Positions 55,077 to 64,000 of a stretch of DNA of 64,000 bases are shown piece by piece. Position 1 is the stretch's first letter, and each line of letters begins with the position of its first letter. Under the pieces are notes generated by a model. It searched no databases. It saw only the letters and a list, made by a program, of their open reading frames with translations, and had not been told where the DNA came from. The DNA lies in contig NZ_JAATJT010000002.1 of assembly GCF_011777505.1 (NCBI RefSeq), forward strand, positions 310,001 through 374,000, in the 5' to 3' direction. Source of the stretch: Gaetbulibacter sp. S0825. GTDB lineage: Bacteria; Bacteroidota; Bacteroidia; Flavobacteriales; Flavobacteriaceae. A program made the position numbers and the translations under genes.

Positions 55077-57074
55077 CTATCTAATTTGTTTTAAATCTTC
55101 TTTCATTTTCTTTTTGTAAAAATTGAAATAAAGGAAGTATAATGGAATACCTACAAGTATTATTATAAAAATGTTTGAAGATATATTTCGGTTTAGCAGT
55201 TTATAAAAGTTTACTTGACTAAGAAATGATTTGGCTAGTGTAATTAAAAAAAGTATTGCTGAAATACCTCCAATAACTATTAGAACTTTGCCTAATACAG
55301 GGAAACCATTGTTGTTTAAAACTAATCCAGATAGTAAAGGTATTATATATATAAAGTATAGTTTATGAGTTAATTTTGAATTTTCAACGTAAGAATCTTT
55401 GTAGCGCAAAGCATTTTCATAGTTTTCATTCTTTAAATTCCCTCCAAATCTTAGTTCTTCTTCGGTGATTCCTCTTGAATTCAATATTTTAATAGATGAG
55501 TTTCGGTAGCTTTCGTCTAAATCGTATTGACGATAGTTTTTTACAATATCTATTAATTTTTTATCGGAATATCCTTTAATATTTTCATATTCTGATGAGC
55601 TTTCGTCTAAATATGCATTTGGGTTTAATGGAGCCACAGTTGCTTCTTTAGTTAGAATGTTTTTAATTGGTAATAATATACCATCTAACTCAAATAGAGA
55701 CCTATCCTTTGTTGCCCTATTAGTTAAATAAATACTTAAAGGAAGCATGATTATTGTAGAAAGCCAAGATGCTATTACTGGATCTATACTGTTATCTTCA
55801 GCACTATTTTTTGCAGCAATACCAATAAAGTGATAGGTAAGAAACAACACTATAGCTATAACAATTGGCAAGCCAATTCCTCCTTTTTTAATAAGCGCTC
55901 CTAATGGCGCTCCAATAAAAAATAGGATAATACAGGCAAAAGCTAGAGCAAATTTCTCGTAGTAAGCAATAATATGTTTATTGAGGTTTTTATTCTCAAT
56001 TCCTTGATTTTTAAGTTTACTACTAATTGTAGCCAAAGAAGTATTTATAGAACTTAGAGCGTTTTGAATTGATTGTTTTTTTTCAAGATTTTTTTTTAAC
56101 ACATCAATGACACTTTCTTTACTAAATATGGTATTGACATTCTTTTGATTAACATTTAAATTAAGAGTTGGTGCAGAAGTTCTTGCGTATAAATCGAAGG
56201 CTAACTTATCATAGTCATTCTTCTTTTTTATTTTTAGAGAGTCAATAGTATATGTTAATTCATTAATATTTAACATAGAATATCGAGCAGTAACAGTTTT
56301 GTTCTCAAAATCTACATTATCGATTTGTGCCAAGTCGATATAAAAAGTATTTTTTTCGAACGTACTTTTTACAAAAGGGAGGTTTTTTGTACGCTGATTA
56401 TAATCTTTTGGTTGTAATTTTTCATAATAATTACCATTAAAGAGTACGAGCTCAAGTACGTTAGAATCGTCATGGCTAATTAATTCGCCAGTTTCTGCAG
56501 TAATTGTAGTATGGTAAACATCGTTTTTGTTCTTTTTTTTGTGAACAATAACCTCTTCTAGATACTGACCTCTATCTCCGCTTTTATCTTTAACCTTGAT
56601 GTTTATAAGATCTCCTACTTGGTTAAATTGCCCTTTTGCAATGGCCATTGCTGGTTTTTTTTTGGCAATATTTCTTCTGAGATTATAAAAATTGAATTCA
56701 GCACTAGGAATGACGTTATTAGCAAAGAAAAAAGTAATTATTGAAAGCCCAAAAATAAACACACCTAAACTACGCATTGCTCTCTGTAAAGAGATGCCTG
56801 TAGATTTCATTGCGGCAAACTCATAGTTTTCGGCAAAACTCCCAAAGACCATAATTGATGAAAGTAATATGGTAAGCGGTAAAACAAGAACTATAATTCT
56901 TGGTGATACATATAGCAGAAATTTGGCTATAATATCCAGTTCTAAATCTTTACCAGCAAGTTCGTTGATATATAGCCAAACAGATTGTAAAACAAAAATC
57001 AGCATGAGAATAATAAACACGCTGAAAAAGGTTTTTAAATACGTTATTAGTATGTATCTGTCTAATATTTTCAC
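55077..57074 (-). CDS. LptF/LptG-family permease
   Basis: 665 residues starting at GTG 57074. MKILDRYILITYLKTFFSVFIILMLIF is the conserved N terminus. Three N-terminal TMs, a periplasmic jellyroll region (about 120-350) and three C-terminal TMs (about 365-460) follow, then an extra C-terminal segment with two more TM pairs (about 565-655). The extension is common in Bacteroidota. It extracts LPS for transport to the outer membrane. It follows lolA-like and ftsK in the usual order. Confidence 0.9.
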   Translation of the reverse strand: MKILDRYILITYLKTFFSVFIILMLIFVLQSVWLYINELAGKDLELDIIAKFLLYVSPRIIVLVLPLTILLSSIMVFGSFAENYEFAAMKSTGISLQRAMRSLGVFIFGLSIITFFFANNVIPSAEFNFYNLRRNIAKKKPAMAIAKGQFNQVGDLINIKVKDKSGDRGQYLEEVIVHKKKNKNDVYHTTITAETGELISHDDSNVLELVLFNGNYYEKLQPKDYNQRTKNLPFVKSTFEKNTFYIDLAQIDNVDFENKTVTARYSMLNINELTYTIDSLKIKKKNDYDKLAFDLYARTSAPTLNLNVNQKNVNTIFSKESVIDVLKKNLEKKQSIQNALSSINTSLATISSKLKNQGIENKNLNKHIIAYYEKFALAFACIILFFIGAPLGALIKKGGIGLPIVIAIVLFLTYHFIGIAAKNSAEDNSIDPVIASWLSTIIMLPLSIYLTNRATKDRSLFELDGILLPIKNILTKEATVAPLNPNAYLDESSSEYENIKGYSDKKLIDIVKNYRQYDLDESYRNSSIKILNSRGITEEELRFGGNLKNENYENALRYKDSYVENSKLTHKLYFIYIIPLLSGLVLNNNGFPVLGKVLIVIGGISAILFLITLAKSFLSQVNFYKLLNRNISSNIFIIILVGIPLYFLYFNFYKKKMKEDLKQIR

Positions 57075-57083
57075 AGAGAAAAC

Positions 57084-57725
57084 CTAGTCTAATTTATTGA
57101 TGTAGTAATCTTTATACTTCTTTTCATCAAAGGTAAACAAGGTTTTTGATAATGGCTCATTTGTTTTAAAAGAATTAACAGTGATGGTTGTTTTTGTATT
57201 ATTAACTCCAACTTCAATAAGGTTATATATATGCTTGGTTTTTACATCAATTCCTAAAAGCACATTTTTAATTTCAGAGTTAGAATCTATTGGAATTAAT
57301 TTCACATATTGAATTTTTCTGCCTTTGACATTCTGGACAATATCCATTTCGTAATTATAGCCATCTTTGTAAAACGATAACATTTTACTAGGAGTGATTG
57401 TGCTTTCATCCTCGGTATTTTCACTAGATATAGTCACTTCCTCATCTTCAGGGCTAATATTATAAAGTGTTTTTCCATCATAAATTCTTGTGACACCAAA
57501 CGCATTTAAAACATATTTGTCACCTTGTAAAACTACATCACCACGCATTTCCTGTTTAATGTTTTCTTCAGTATTAACTAAAACATACTTAAAGCCTATT
57601 GAAATATTATCGTAGCTCTTGGCAATGGTATTTACTTCATCTAACAGTTTTTTTGCATCGTTAGCGTTTTGGGAAAACACTAATGATTGGCTGATTAATA
57701 ATAATGTAATTAATAATTTTTTCAT
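57084..57725 (-). CDS. lolA: LolA-like outer-membrane lipoprotein carrier
   Basis: 213 residues, signal peptide (VFSQNANDAKK cleavage near residue 19). The beta-barrel half-dome pattern is seen as YDNISIGFKYVLVNTEENIKQEMRGDVVLQGDKYVLNAFGVTRIYDGKTLYNISPEDEEVTIS, as in Bacteroidota LolA. The periplasmic chaperone carries lipoproteins to the outer membrane. It lies 9 bases upstream of the lptG-like start and downstream of ftsK. Confidence 0.88.
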   Translation of the reverse strand: MKKLLITLLLISQSLVFSQNANDAKKLLDEVNTIAKSYDNISIGFKYVLVNTEENIKQEMRGDVVLQGDKYVLNAFGVTRIYDGKTLYNISPEDEEVTISSENTEDESTITPSKMLSFYKDGYNYEMDIVQNVKGRKIQYVKLIPIDSNSEIKNVLLGIDVKTKHIYNLIEVGVNNTKTTITVNSFKTNEPLSKTLFTFDEKKYKDYYINKLD

Positions 57726-57751
57726 TTTTTTTATTACTTAGTTTTTTTTTA

Positions 57752-60163
57752 TCAATTTTCGTTTGCTAGAAGCTGATCTAAAGCTGCTAAATCAGGCACC
57801 AAGACTTGTCTAGCTTTACTACCTTCAAATTGACCAACAATTCCAGCAGCTTCCAATTGGTCTATTAATCTTCCAGCTCTATTATAGCCTAATTTGAGTT
57901 TTCGTTGTAATAAAGAGGCTGAACCTTGTTGTGCTGTTACAATAACTTCGGCAGCTTCTCTAAATAATTTATCTCTATCAGATATATTTATATCAATACT
58001 TGTGCCAGTTTCTTCACCCACAAACTCAGGAAGTAAATGTGCATCTGGATAGGCTTTTTGTGATCCAATAAACTCTGTAATGCGTTCAACTTCTGGCGTG
58101 TCAACAAAAGCGCATTGTAAGCGAATCATATCATTACCTTGCGTGTAAAGCATATCACCACGACCTATTAATTGGTCGGCTCCAGAGCCATCAAGAATAG
58201 TTCTAGAATCAATTTTTGAAGTTACTCTAAAAGCGATTCTTGCAGGGAAATTTGCTTTAATAATACCAGTAATGACATTTACCGAAGGGCGCTGTGTTGC
58301 AATAATTAAATGAATACCAATAGCACGTGCTAATTGCGCTAAACGTGCAATAGGCGTTTCTACTTCTTTACCAGCGGTCATTATTAAATCTGCAAACTCA
58401 TCAACAACCAAAACAATATAAGGTAAGAATTGGTGGCCATCGTTTGGATTTAGTTTACGTGCTCTAAACTTTTCGTTATACTCTTTTAGGTTTCTACAAA
58501 ATGCATTTTTAAGCAATTCGTAACGGTTATCCATTTCAATACACAAAGAGTTAAGTGTATTAATAACCTTTGTGTTATCAGTGATTATAGCTTCTTCACT
58601 ATCTGGTAATTTGGCTAAATAATGACGTTCTATTTTATTGAAAAGTGTTAGTTCTACCTTTTTCGGGTCAACCAGAACAAATTTTACTTCTGCGGGATGT
58701 TTTTTATAAAGCAATGAAGTAAGCACTGCATTTAATCCAACTGATTTCCCTTGACCTGTAGCTCCTGCCATTAATAAATGTGGCATTTTTGCTAAGTCCA
58801 CTACAAACGTTTCATTACTTATGGTTTTACCAAGTGCAATTGGTAGTTCCATTTTTGATTTCTGGAATTTTTGTGACGCAATTACCGAATGCATGGATAC
58901 GATGGTGGCGTTTTTATTTGGCACTTCAATACCAATGGTACCGCGACCAGGAATTGGTGCAATAATTCGAATACCTAAAGCAGAAAGAGATAGAGCAATA
59001 TCGTCTTCAAGATTTTTTATTTTTGAAATACGCACACCAGCTTCTGGAACAATTTCGTAAAGTGTTACAGTTGGTCCAATAGTAGCTTTAATACTGGCGA
59101 TACCAATTTTGTAATTGTTAAGTGTGCTTACAATTCTATTTTTATTTTCTTCTAATTCTTCTTGATTGATAGTGATACTCTCAGTATCATATTTTTTTAG
59201 AAGATCTAAAGGTGGAAATTTGTAATTCCCCAATTCAAGAGTAGGGTCAAAGCGTCCAAAATCCTCAACTAATTTATCAGCAAGGTTGTCTGTTTCAGAT
59301 TTTTCTTCTCTAACGGCTTCAACTTTCATTTCCAAATCATCTTCTGGTTCGGTTGCTATTTCAACTTCTAATTTCTTTTCAGGCTCAATAACCTTTTCTT
59401 TTTTAGCATCCCGAGTTGAATGATTTGTAATTGTTGGCTCAAGGTTTTCTAACGGAATTTCGAAAGCAGATTTAATGTCTTCAGCTTCAGCAGACAAATT
59501 GTTATCTACAGGGATAAATTCTGATTCTTTGGCATCAGTATCTTTCTTTTTGATAAAGTCCTTTTTCAATTCTTTTTTAGCAGAATTAAATAGATTACCA
59601 AAATGTTGGGGCGTTAATTTTAAACGAATTGCCAAATATGCTATTAGGCAAAGTAAAAGAAATAGTAGTGTGCCAATTTTACCAATATAATCTTGCAGAA
59701 AATCATTTAGTTCAAACCCAACTGTTCCGCCTAATATTGATGTTTTACTAGCTGCGAATCCTAATAGTATAGACATCCACATAACGCTTAGTGTTCCCCA
59801 AAACCAATGACGCCAAAGACGTGCTTTTTTTATATCAAGTAGTACATAAATACCTGATAAAAATATTAAACCTGAGAATATGAACGATGCTAAACCAAAC
59901 CCTCTGTAAATAAATAAATCGCTAACCCAAGCACCAAACTTGCTCATCCAGTTTTGAGCTTCAACTTCTCGTGACGTAAATTGATTTAAAACACTTTGAT
60001 CTGCTTGTCCAGTAAAAAAGAAAGATAGGAATGCCAGAAAAAGGAGAATACCAAGAATTAAGAGCAAACTACCAAAAACTAACTTTTGTTGATTAGATAA
60101 TGATAAATTGGGTTTTTTTCTTGTTGATTTACGCTTTTTTGTGGTTGGTTTTTTCTTTGCCAT
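57752..60163 (-). CDS. ftsK: DNA translocase FtsK/SpoIIIE
   Basis: 803 residues from ATG 60163 (a GTG six bases upstream is less likely). Four N-terminal TMs (about 28-185), an acidic/Glu-rich linker (about 205-310) and the RecA-like motor follow. Walker A is GATGQGKSVGLNAVLTSLL, Walker B VLVVDEFADLIM and the sensor region IIATQRPSVNVITGIIKANFPARIAFRV. The C-terminal gamma domain NISDRDKLFREAAEVIVTAQQGSASLLQRKLKLGYNRAGRLIDQLEAAGIVG reads KOPS-like sequences. It segregates chromosomes at the septum. Confidence 0.95.
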   Translation of the reverse strand: MAKKKPTTKKRKSTRKKPNLSLSNQQKLVFGSLLLILGILLFLAFLSFFFTGQADQSVLNQFTSREVEAQNWMSKFGAWVSDLFIYRGFGLASFIFSGLIFLSGIYVLLDIKKARLWRHWFWGTLSVMWMSILLGFAASKTSILGGTVGFELNDFLQDYIGKIGTLLFLLLCLIAYLAIRLKLTPQHFGNLFNSAKKELKKDFIKKKDTDAKESEFIPVDNNLSAEAEDIKSAFEIPLENLEPTITNHSTRDAKKEKVIEPEKKLEVEIATEPEDDLEMKVEAVREEKSETDNLADKLVEDFGRFDPTLELGNYKFPPLDLLKKYDTESITINQEELEENKNRIVSTLNNYKIGIASIKATIGPTVTLYEIVPEAGVRISKIKNLEDDIALSLSALGIRIIAPIPGRGTIGIEVPNKNATIVSMHSVIASQKFQKSKMELPIALGKTISNETFVVDLAKMPHLLMAGATGQGKSVGLNAVLTSLLYKKHPAEVKFVLVDPKKVELTLFNKIERHYLAKLPDSEEAIITDNTKVINTLNSLCIEMDNRYELLKNAFCRNLKEYNEKFRARKLNPNDGHQFLPYIVLVVDEFADLIMTAGKEVETPIARLAQLARAIGIHLIIATQRPSVNVITGIIKANFPARIAFRVTSKIDSRTILDGSGADQLIGRGDMLYTQGNDMIRLQCAFVDTPEVERITEFIGSQKAYPDAHLLPEFVGEETGTSIDINISDRDKLFREAAEVIVTAQQGSASLLQRKLKLGYNRAGRLIDQLEAAGIVGQFEGSKARQVLVPDLAALDQLLANEN

Positions 60164-60227
60164 TAACACTTACTTACTATGAAACAAAAATACAAATAAC
60201 TAACGTTTATCCTAATGGTTATAGTAT

Positions 60228-60596
60228 TTAAGTCATCTTTGGTAAATATATTATTAAACCAGCAATAACTGCAGCAATAGAAGCAATAAAGACAGCTCCT
60301 GCGGCTATGTCTTTTATATACCCTATTTTCTCATGCTTTTCAGGATGGATAAAATCTGCAATGGCCTCTATGGCTGTATTTATGCCTTCAATACTCATTA
60401 CTAATCCAATTGCTAGAATTTGTATTAGCCATTCGCTAGTCGATATTTGAAAGTAAAACCCAGCAAATGTCATTATTATGCCAATCACTAATTGGACTTT
60501 AATACTAGCTTCCGTAGTTATTAATAGAGATGCTCCTCGCGTAGCGTAGCCAATACTTTTTATTCTTTCATTAAAAAACGATGACTTTTTGGTCAT
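60228..60596 (-). CDS. dgkA: Diacylglycerol/undecaprenol kinase
   Basis: 122 residues from ATG 60596; an extension to a TTG at 60614 is not needed. Three TM helices. Family motif: SIEGINTAIEAIADFIHPEKHEKIGYIKDIAAGAVFIAS, with the Glu-Asn-Thr-Ala-Ile-Glu and the Lys-Asp-Ile-Ala-Ala-Gly-Ala-Val. It phosphorylates undecaprenol or diacylglycerol, recycling lipid for envelope synthesis. It follows the ftsK gene start in the flavobacterial order. Confidence 0.92.
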   Translation of the reverse strand: MTKKSSFFNERIKSIGYATRGASLLITTEASIKVQLVIGIIMTFAGFYFQISTSEWLIQILAIGLVMSIEGINTAIEAIADFIHPEKHEKIGYIKDIAAGAVFIASIAAVIAGLIIYLPKMT

Positions 60597-60733
60597 ATTA
60601 TGATATTCTGTCAATGATTAAATTTTATCTAAAGTACTAATATAATGGTTTCTTAAGTATTCTCTTATCCATTTTAATAATTGATTTTAGTTAAAGTTAT
60701 TATAAATATTTTCTATTATGTTTAATTAATACA

Positions 60734-60741
60734 TAAATTTG
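60734..60741 (+). promoter_or_regulatory. -7 element TAAATTTG upstream of the fasciclin gene
   Basis: A perfect Bacteroidota -7 consensus lies 32 bases before the ATG at 60774. There is no island box upstream. Confidence 0.5.
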
Positions 60742-60773
60742 TTAAACAAAATAGCTATAAACAAAAAACTGTT

Positions 60774-61295
60774 ATGAAAACGAAAAATTTATTTAAAACT
60801 ATTGCTATTGCTTTTTCTTTATTAATTGGAGGAAATATGCTTGCTCAAGACAAAAACATTGTTGAAACTGCAATTGCATCTAAAGATCACACAACATTAG
60901 TGGCTGCTGTTAAGGCTGCAAATCTTGTTGGTATTCTATCTGGGGAGGAGCCTTTTACGGTATTTGCTCCAACTAACGCAGCATTTGCAAAATTACCAAC
61001 CGGAACAGTAGATAATTTACTTAAAAAAGAAAATTTAGCTACACTACAAGGTGTATTGACCTACCATGTAGTAGCAGGGAAATTTAGTGCAAAAGATGTT
61101 ATTGCTTTAATCAAAAAAGGAAAAGGAAAAGCAGTTATTCCAACAGTGCAAGGCGGAAAAATATCTGCAATGATTATGGACGGTTCAGTCTATATTGCTG
61201 ATGAAAATGGAAATAAAGCTAAAGTTACTGCTGCAGATTTGGACCAAACTAATGGTGTAATTCACGTAATTGATTCGGTAGTTTTACCGAAATAG
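60774..61295 (+). CDS. Exported fasciclin (FAS1) domain protein
   Basis: 173 residues with a signal peptide (cleavage near NMLAQ). One FAS1 domain fills the rest: TVFAPTNAAFAKLPTGTVDNLLKKENLATLQGVLTYHVVAGKFSAKDVIALIKKGKGKAVIPTVQGGKI ... VTAADLDQTNGVIHVIDSVVLP contains both H1/FAPTN and H2/NGVIHVID signatures. Such small exported FAS1 proteins mediate adhesion or cell-surface binding. A perfect terminator hairpin follows. Confidence 0.93.
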   Translation: MKTKNLFKTIAIAFSLLIGGNMLAQDKNIVETAIASKDHTTLVAAVKAANLVGILSGEEPFTVFAPTNAAFAKLPTGTVDNLLKKENLATLQGVLTYHVVAGKFSAKDVIALIKKGKGKAVIPTVQGGKISAMIMDGSVYIADENGNKAKVTAADLDQTNGVIHVIDSVVLPK

Positions 61296-61320
61296 TGGTG
61301 GTTGGTTGATTGATAGCGGA

Positions 61321-61346
61321 AAAGCCTCTTCATTTGAAGAGGCTTT
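61321..61346. terminator. bidirectional intrinsic terminator
   Basis: The perfect palindrome AAAGCCTCTTCA-TT-TGAAGAGGCTTT is followed by TTTT. It separates the fasciclin gene from convergent tpx. Confidence 0.9.
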
Positions 61347-61372
61347 TTTATTTTATAATTAATTTGGAGCAG

Positions 61373-61879
61373 TTATATAGACTCTATAGCTTCAAGCGCT
61401 TCCTCATAATTTGGTTCTTGACCAATTTCTGGAACTTGCTGTGTATAAGCTATTTTACCTTCAGTATTGATAATAATAATGCACCTGGAAAGTAATCCAT
61501 CAAAAATACCGTTTGTCATGAGTAATCCATAAGTATTACCAAATTCTCCATTTTTAAAGTCTGAAAGCATTATGACGTTTTCTAAACCTTCAGCAGCACA
61601 AAACTGCTCTTGTCTAAACGGCAAGTCTCTGGAAATGCATAAAACCTTAGTGTTTTCAATTTCCGAAGCTATTTTATTAAATGCTCTTACAGACGCTGAA
61701 CAAACACCAGTGTCTACACTTGGAAAAATGTTTAGCAACAAATTTGAATCGCTAAAATCATCTAAAGTTTTTGTTGAAAGATCAATTGCTACCAAATTAA
61801 AGTTTTGAGCTTTTGATCCAATTTCTGGTAAATTTCCAGAAGTCTCTATAGGGTTCCCACCCAAAGTAATATGTGCCAT
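61373..61879 (-). CDS. tpx: Thiol peroxidase Tpx
   Basis: 168 residues, atypical 2-Cys peroxiredoxin. The peroxidatic Cys is in PSVDTGVCSASVRAFN (about 53-68), and the resolving Cys in FRQEQFCAAEGLENVIMLSDF (about 90-110). FDGLLSRCIIIINTEGKIAYTQQVPEIGQEPNYEEAL is the family C terminus. It reduces lipid peroxides with thioredoxin. It is divergent from katG, and the 180-base gap between them is probably an oxidative-stress promoter region without the island box. Confidence 0.95.
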   Translation of the reverse strand: MAHITLGGNPIETSGNLPEIGSKAQNFNLVAIDLSTKTLDDFSDSNLLLNIFPSVDTGVCSASVRAFNKIASEIENTKVLCISRDLPFRQEQFCAAEGLENVIMLSDFKNGEFGNTYGLLMTNGIFDGLLSRCIIIINTEGKIAYTQQVPEIGQEPNYEEALEAIESI

Positions 61880-62011
61880 AAATTAATATTTAAATTAATT
61901 AATAAAATTAAAACTATTTAATCAGATAACCTTAATCATAACTCTTTTTGTATTATAAATTTTATTGATTTTAATATAGCATATTAAAAAGGCTTTTATG
62001 TGTAAACATGA

Positions 62012-64000
<1,989 letters not shown>

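Overview
The window comes from the chromosome of a marine-type Flavobacteriaceae bacterium (Bacteroidota). The evidence is an AT-rich genome, promoters with the Bacteroidota -7 element TAnnTTTG/A, A-rich leaders with little Shine-Dalgarno, and a flavobacterial gene order at the right end (ribB, lptG-like, lolA-like, ftsK, dgkA, tpx, katG). No integrase, transposase, phage gene or CRISPR array was seen.

Layout. 1-2.8 kb: the end of a DsrE-like gene and a large exported M14 peptidase. 3-17 kb: a stress block with Hsp20, an operon of a Usp, an eRF1-like protein, an ATP-cone/Mrr-like nuclease and a beta-CASP RNase, three more double-domain Usp proteins, a DUF2267/hydrolase/phosphoribosyltransferase/upp operon, and a two-component pair (PAS-LOV-like histidine kinase plus a response regulator ending in a Crp/Fnr-type DNA-binding domain). 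17-27.5 kb: TerB-like/DUF302/thioredoxin/deoD, a MacAB-like ABC exporter, DnaJ-CbpM-MscS, lipoproteins and an exported repeat protein. 27.5-34.7 kb: an outer-membrane-like protein and an RND efflux operon with its own twin operator. 34.7-51.1 kb: lipid, redox and envelope genes (CDP-alcohol phosphotransferase, PNPOx, bactofilin-like, Mla-type lipid transport, UbiB kinase, CBS, peroxiredoxin, L,D-transpeptidase, D-lactate dehydrogenase). 51.2 kb: tRNA-Ser(UGA). 51.5-64 kb: core metabolism and cell division genes, ending in a truncated katG.

The unifying signal is a palindrome, consensus AATGATATATATCATT (core TGAT-N4-ATCA). It occurs at 19 intergenic places between 4.0 and 51.2 kb and nowhere I could see in the core block to the right. 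In each case a TAnnTTTA/G-like -7 element lies exactly 23 bp downstream. Three sites serve divergent promoters, so 22 promoters share one architecture (box centred near -41). The only Crp/Fnr-type regulator in the window is the REC-cNMP-HTH protein at 14.1-15.2 kb. Its recognition helix keeps the Glu and Arg that read TGA in FNR. I infer that the island is one local regulon controlled by this two-component system. Its content (Usp, Hsp20, CBS, phosphoribosyltransferase, nucleobase salvage, LDH, peroxidases) resembles dormancy or anaerobic-survival regulons such as mycobacterial DosR or pseudomonad Anr, but it is built on a different regulator.

One of these promoters (12757) points at no protein gene. 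It reads leftward into a tandem array of three diverged repeats of about 177 bp, each ending in a near-identical terminator-like hairpin: a candidate regulated small-RNA cluster. Another promoter (41163) starts with an unannotated 22-residue membrane peptide gene.
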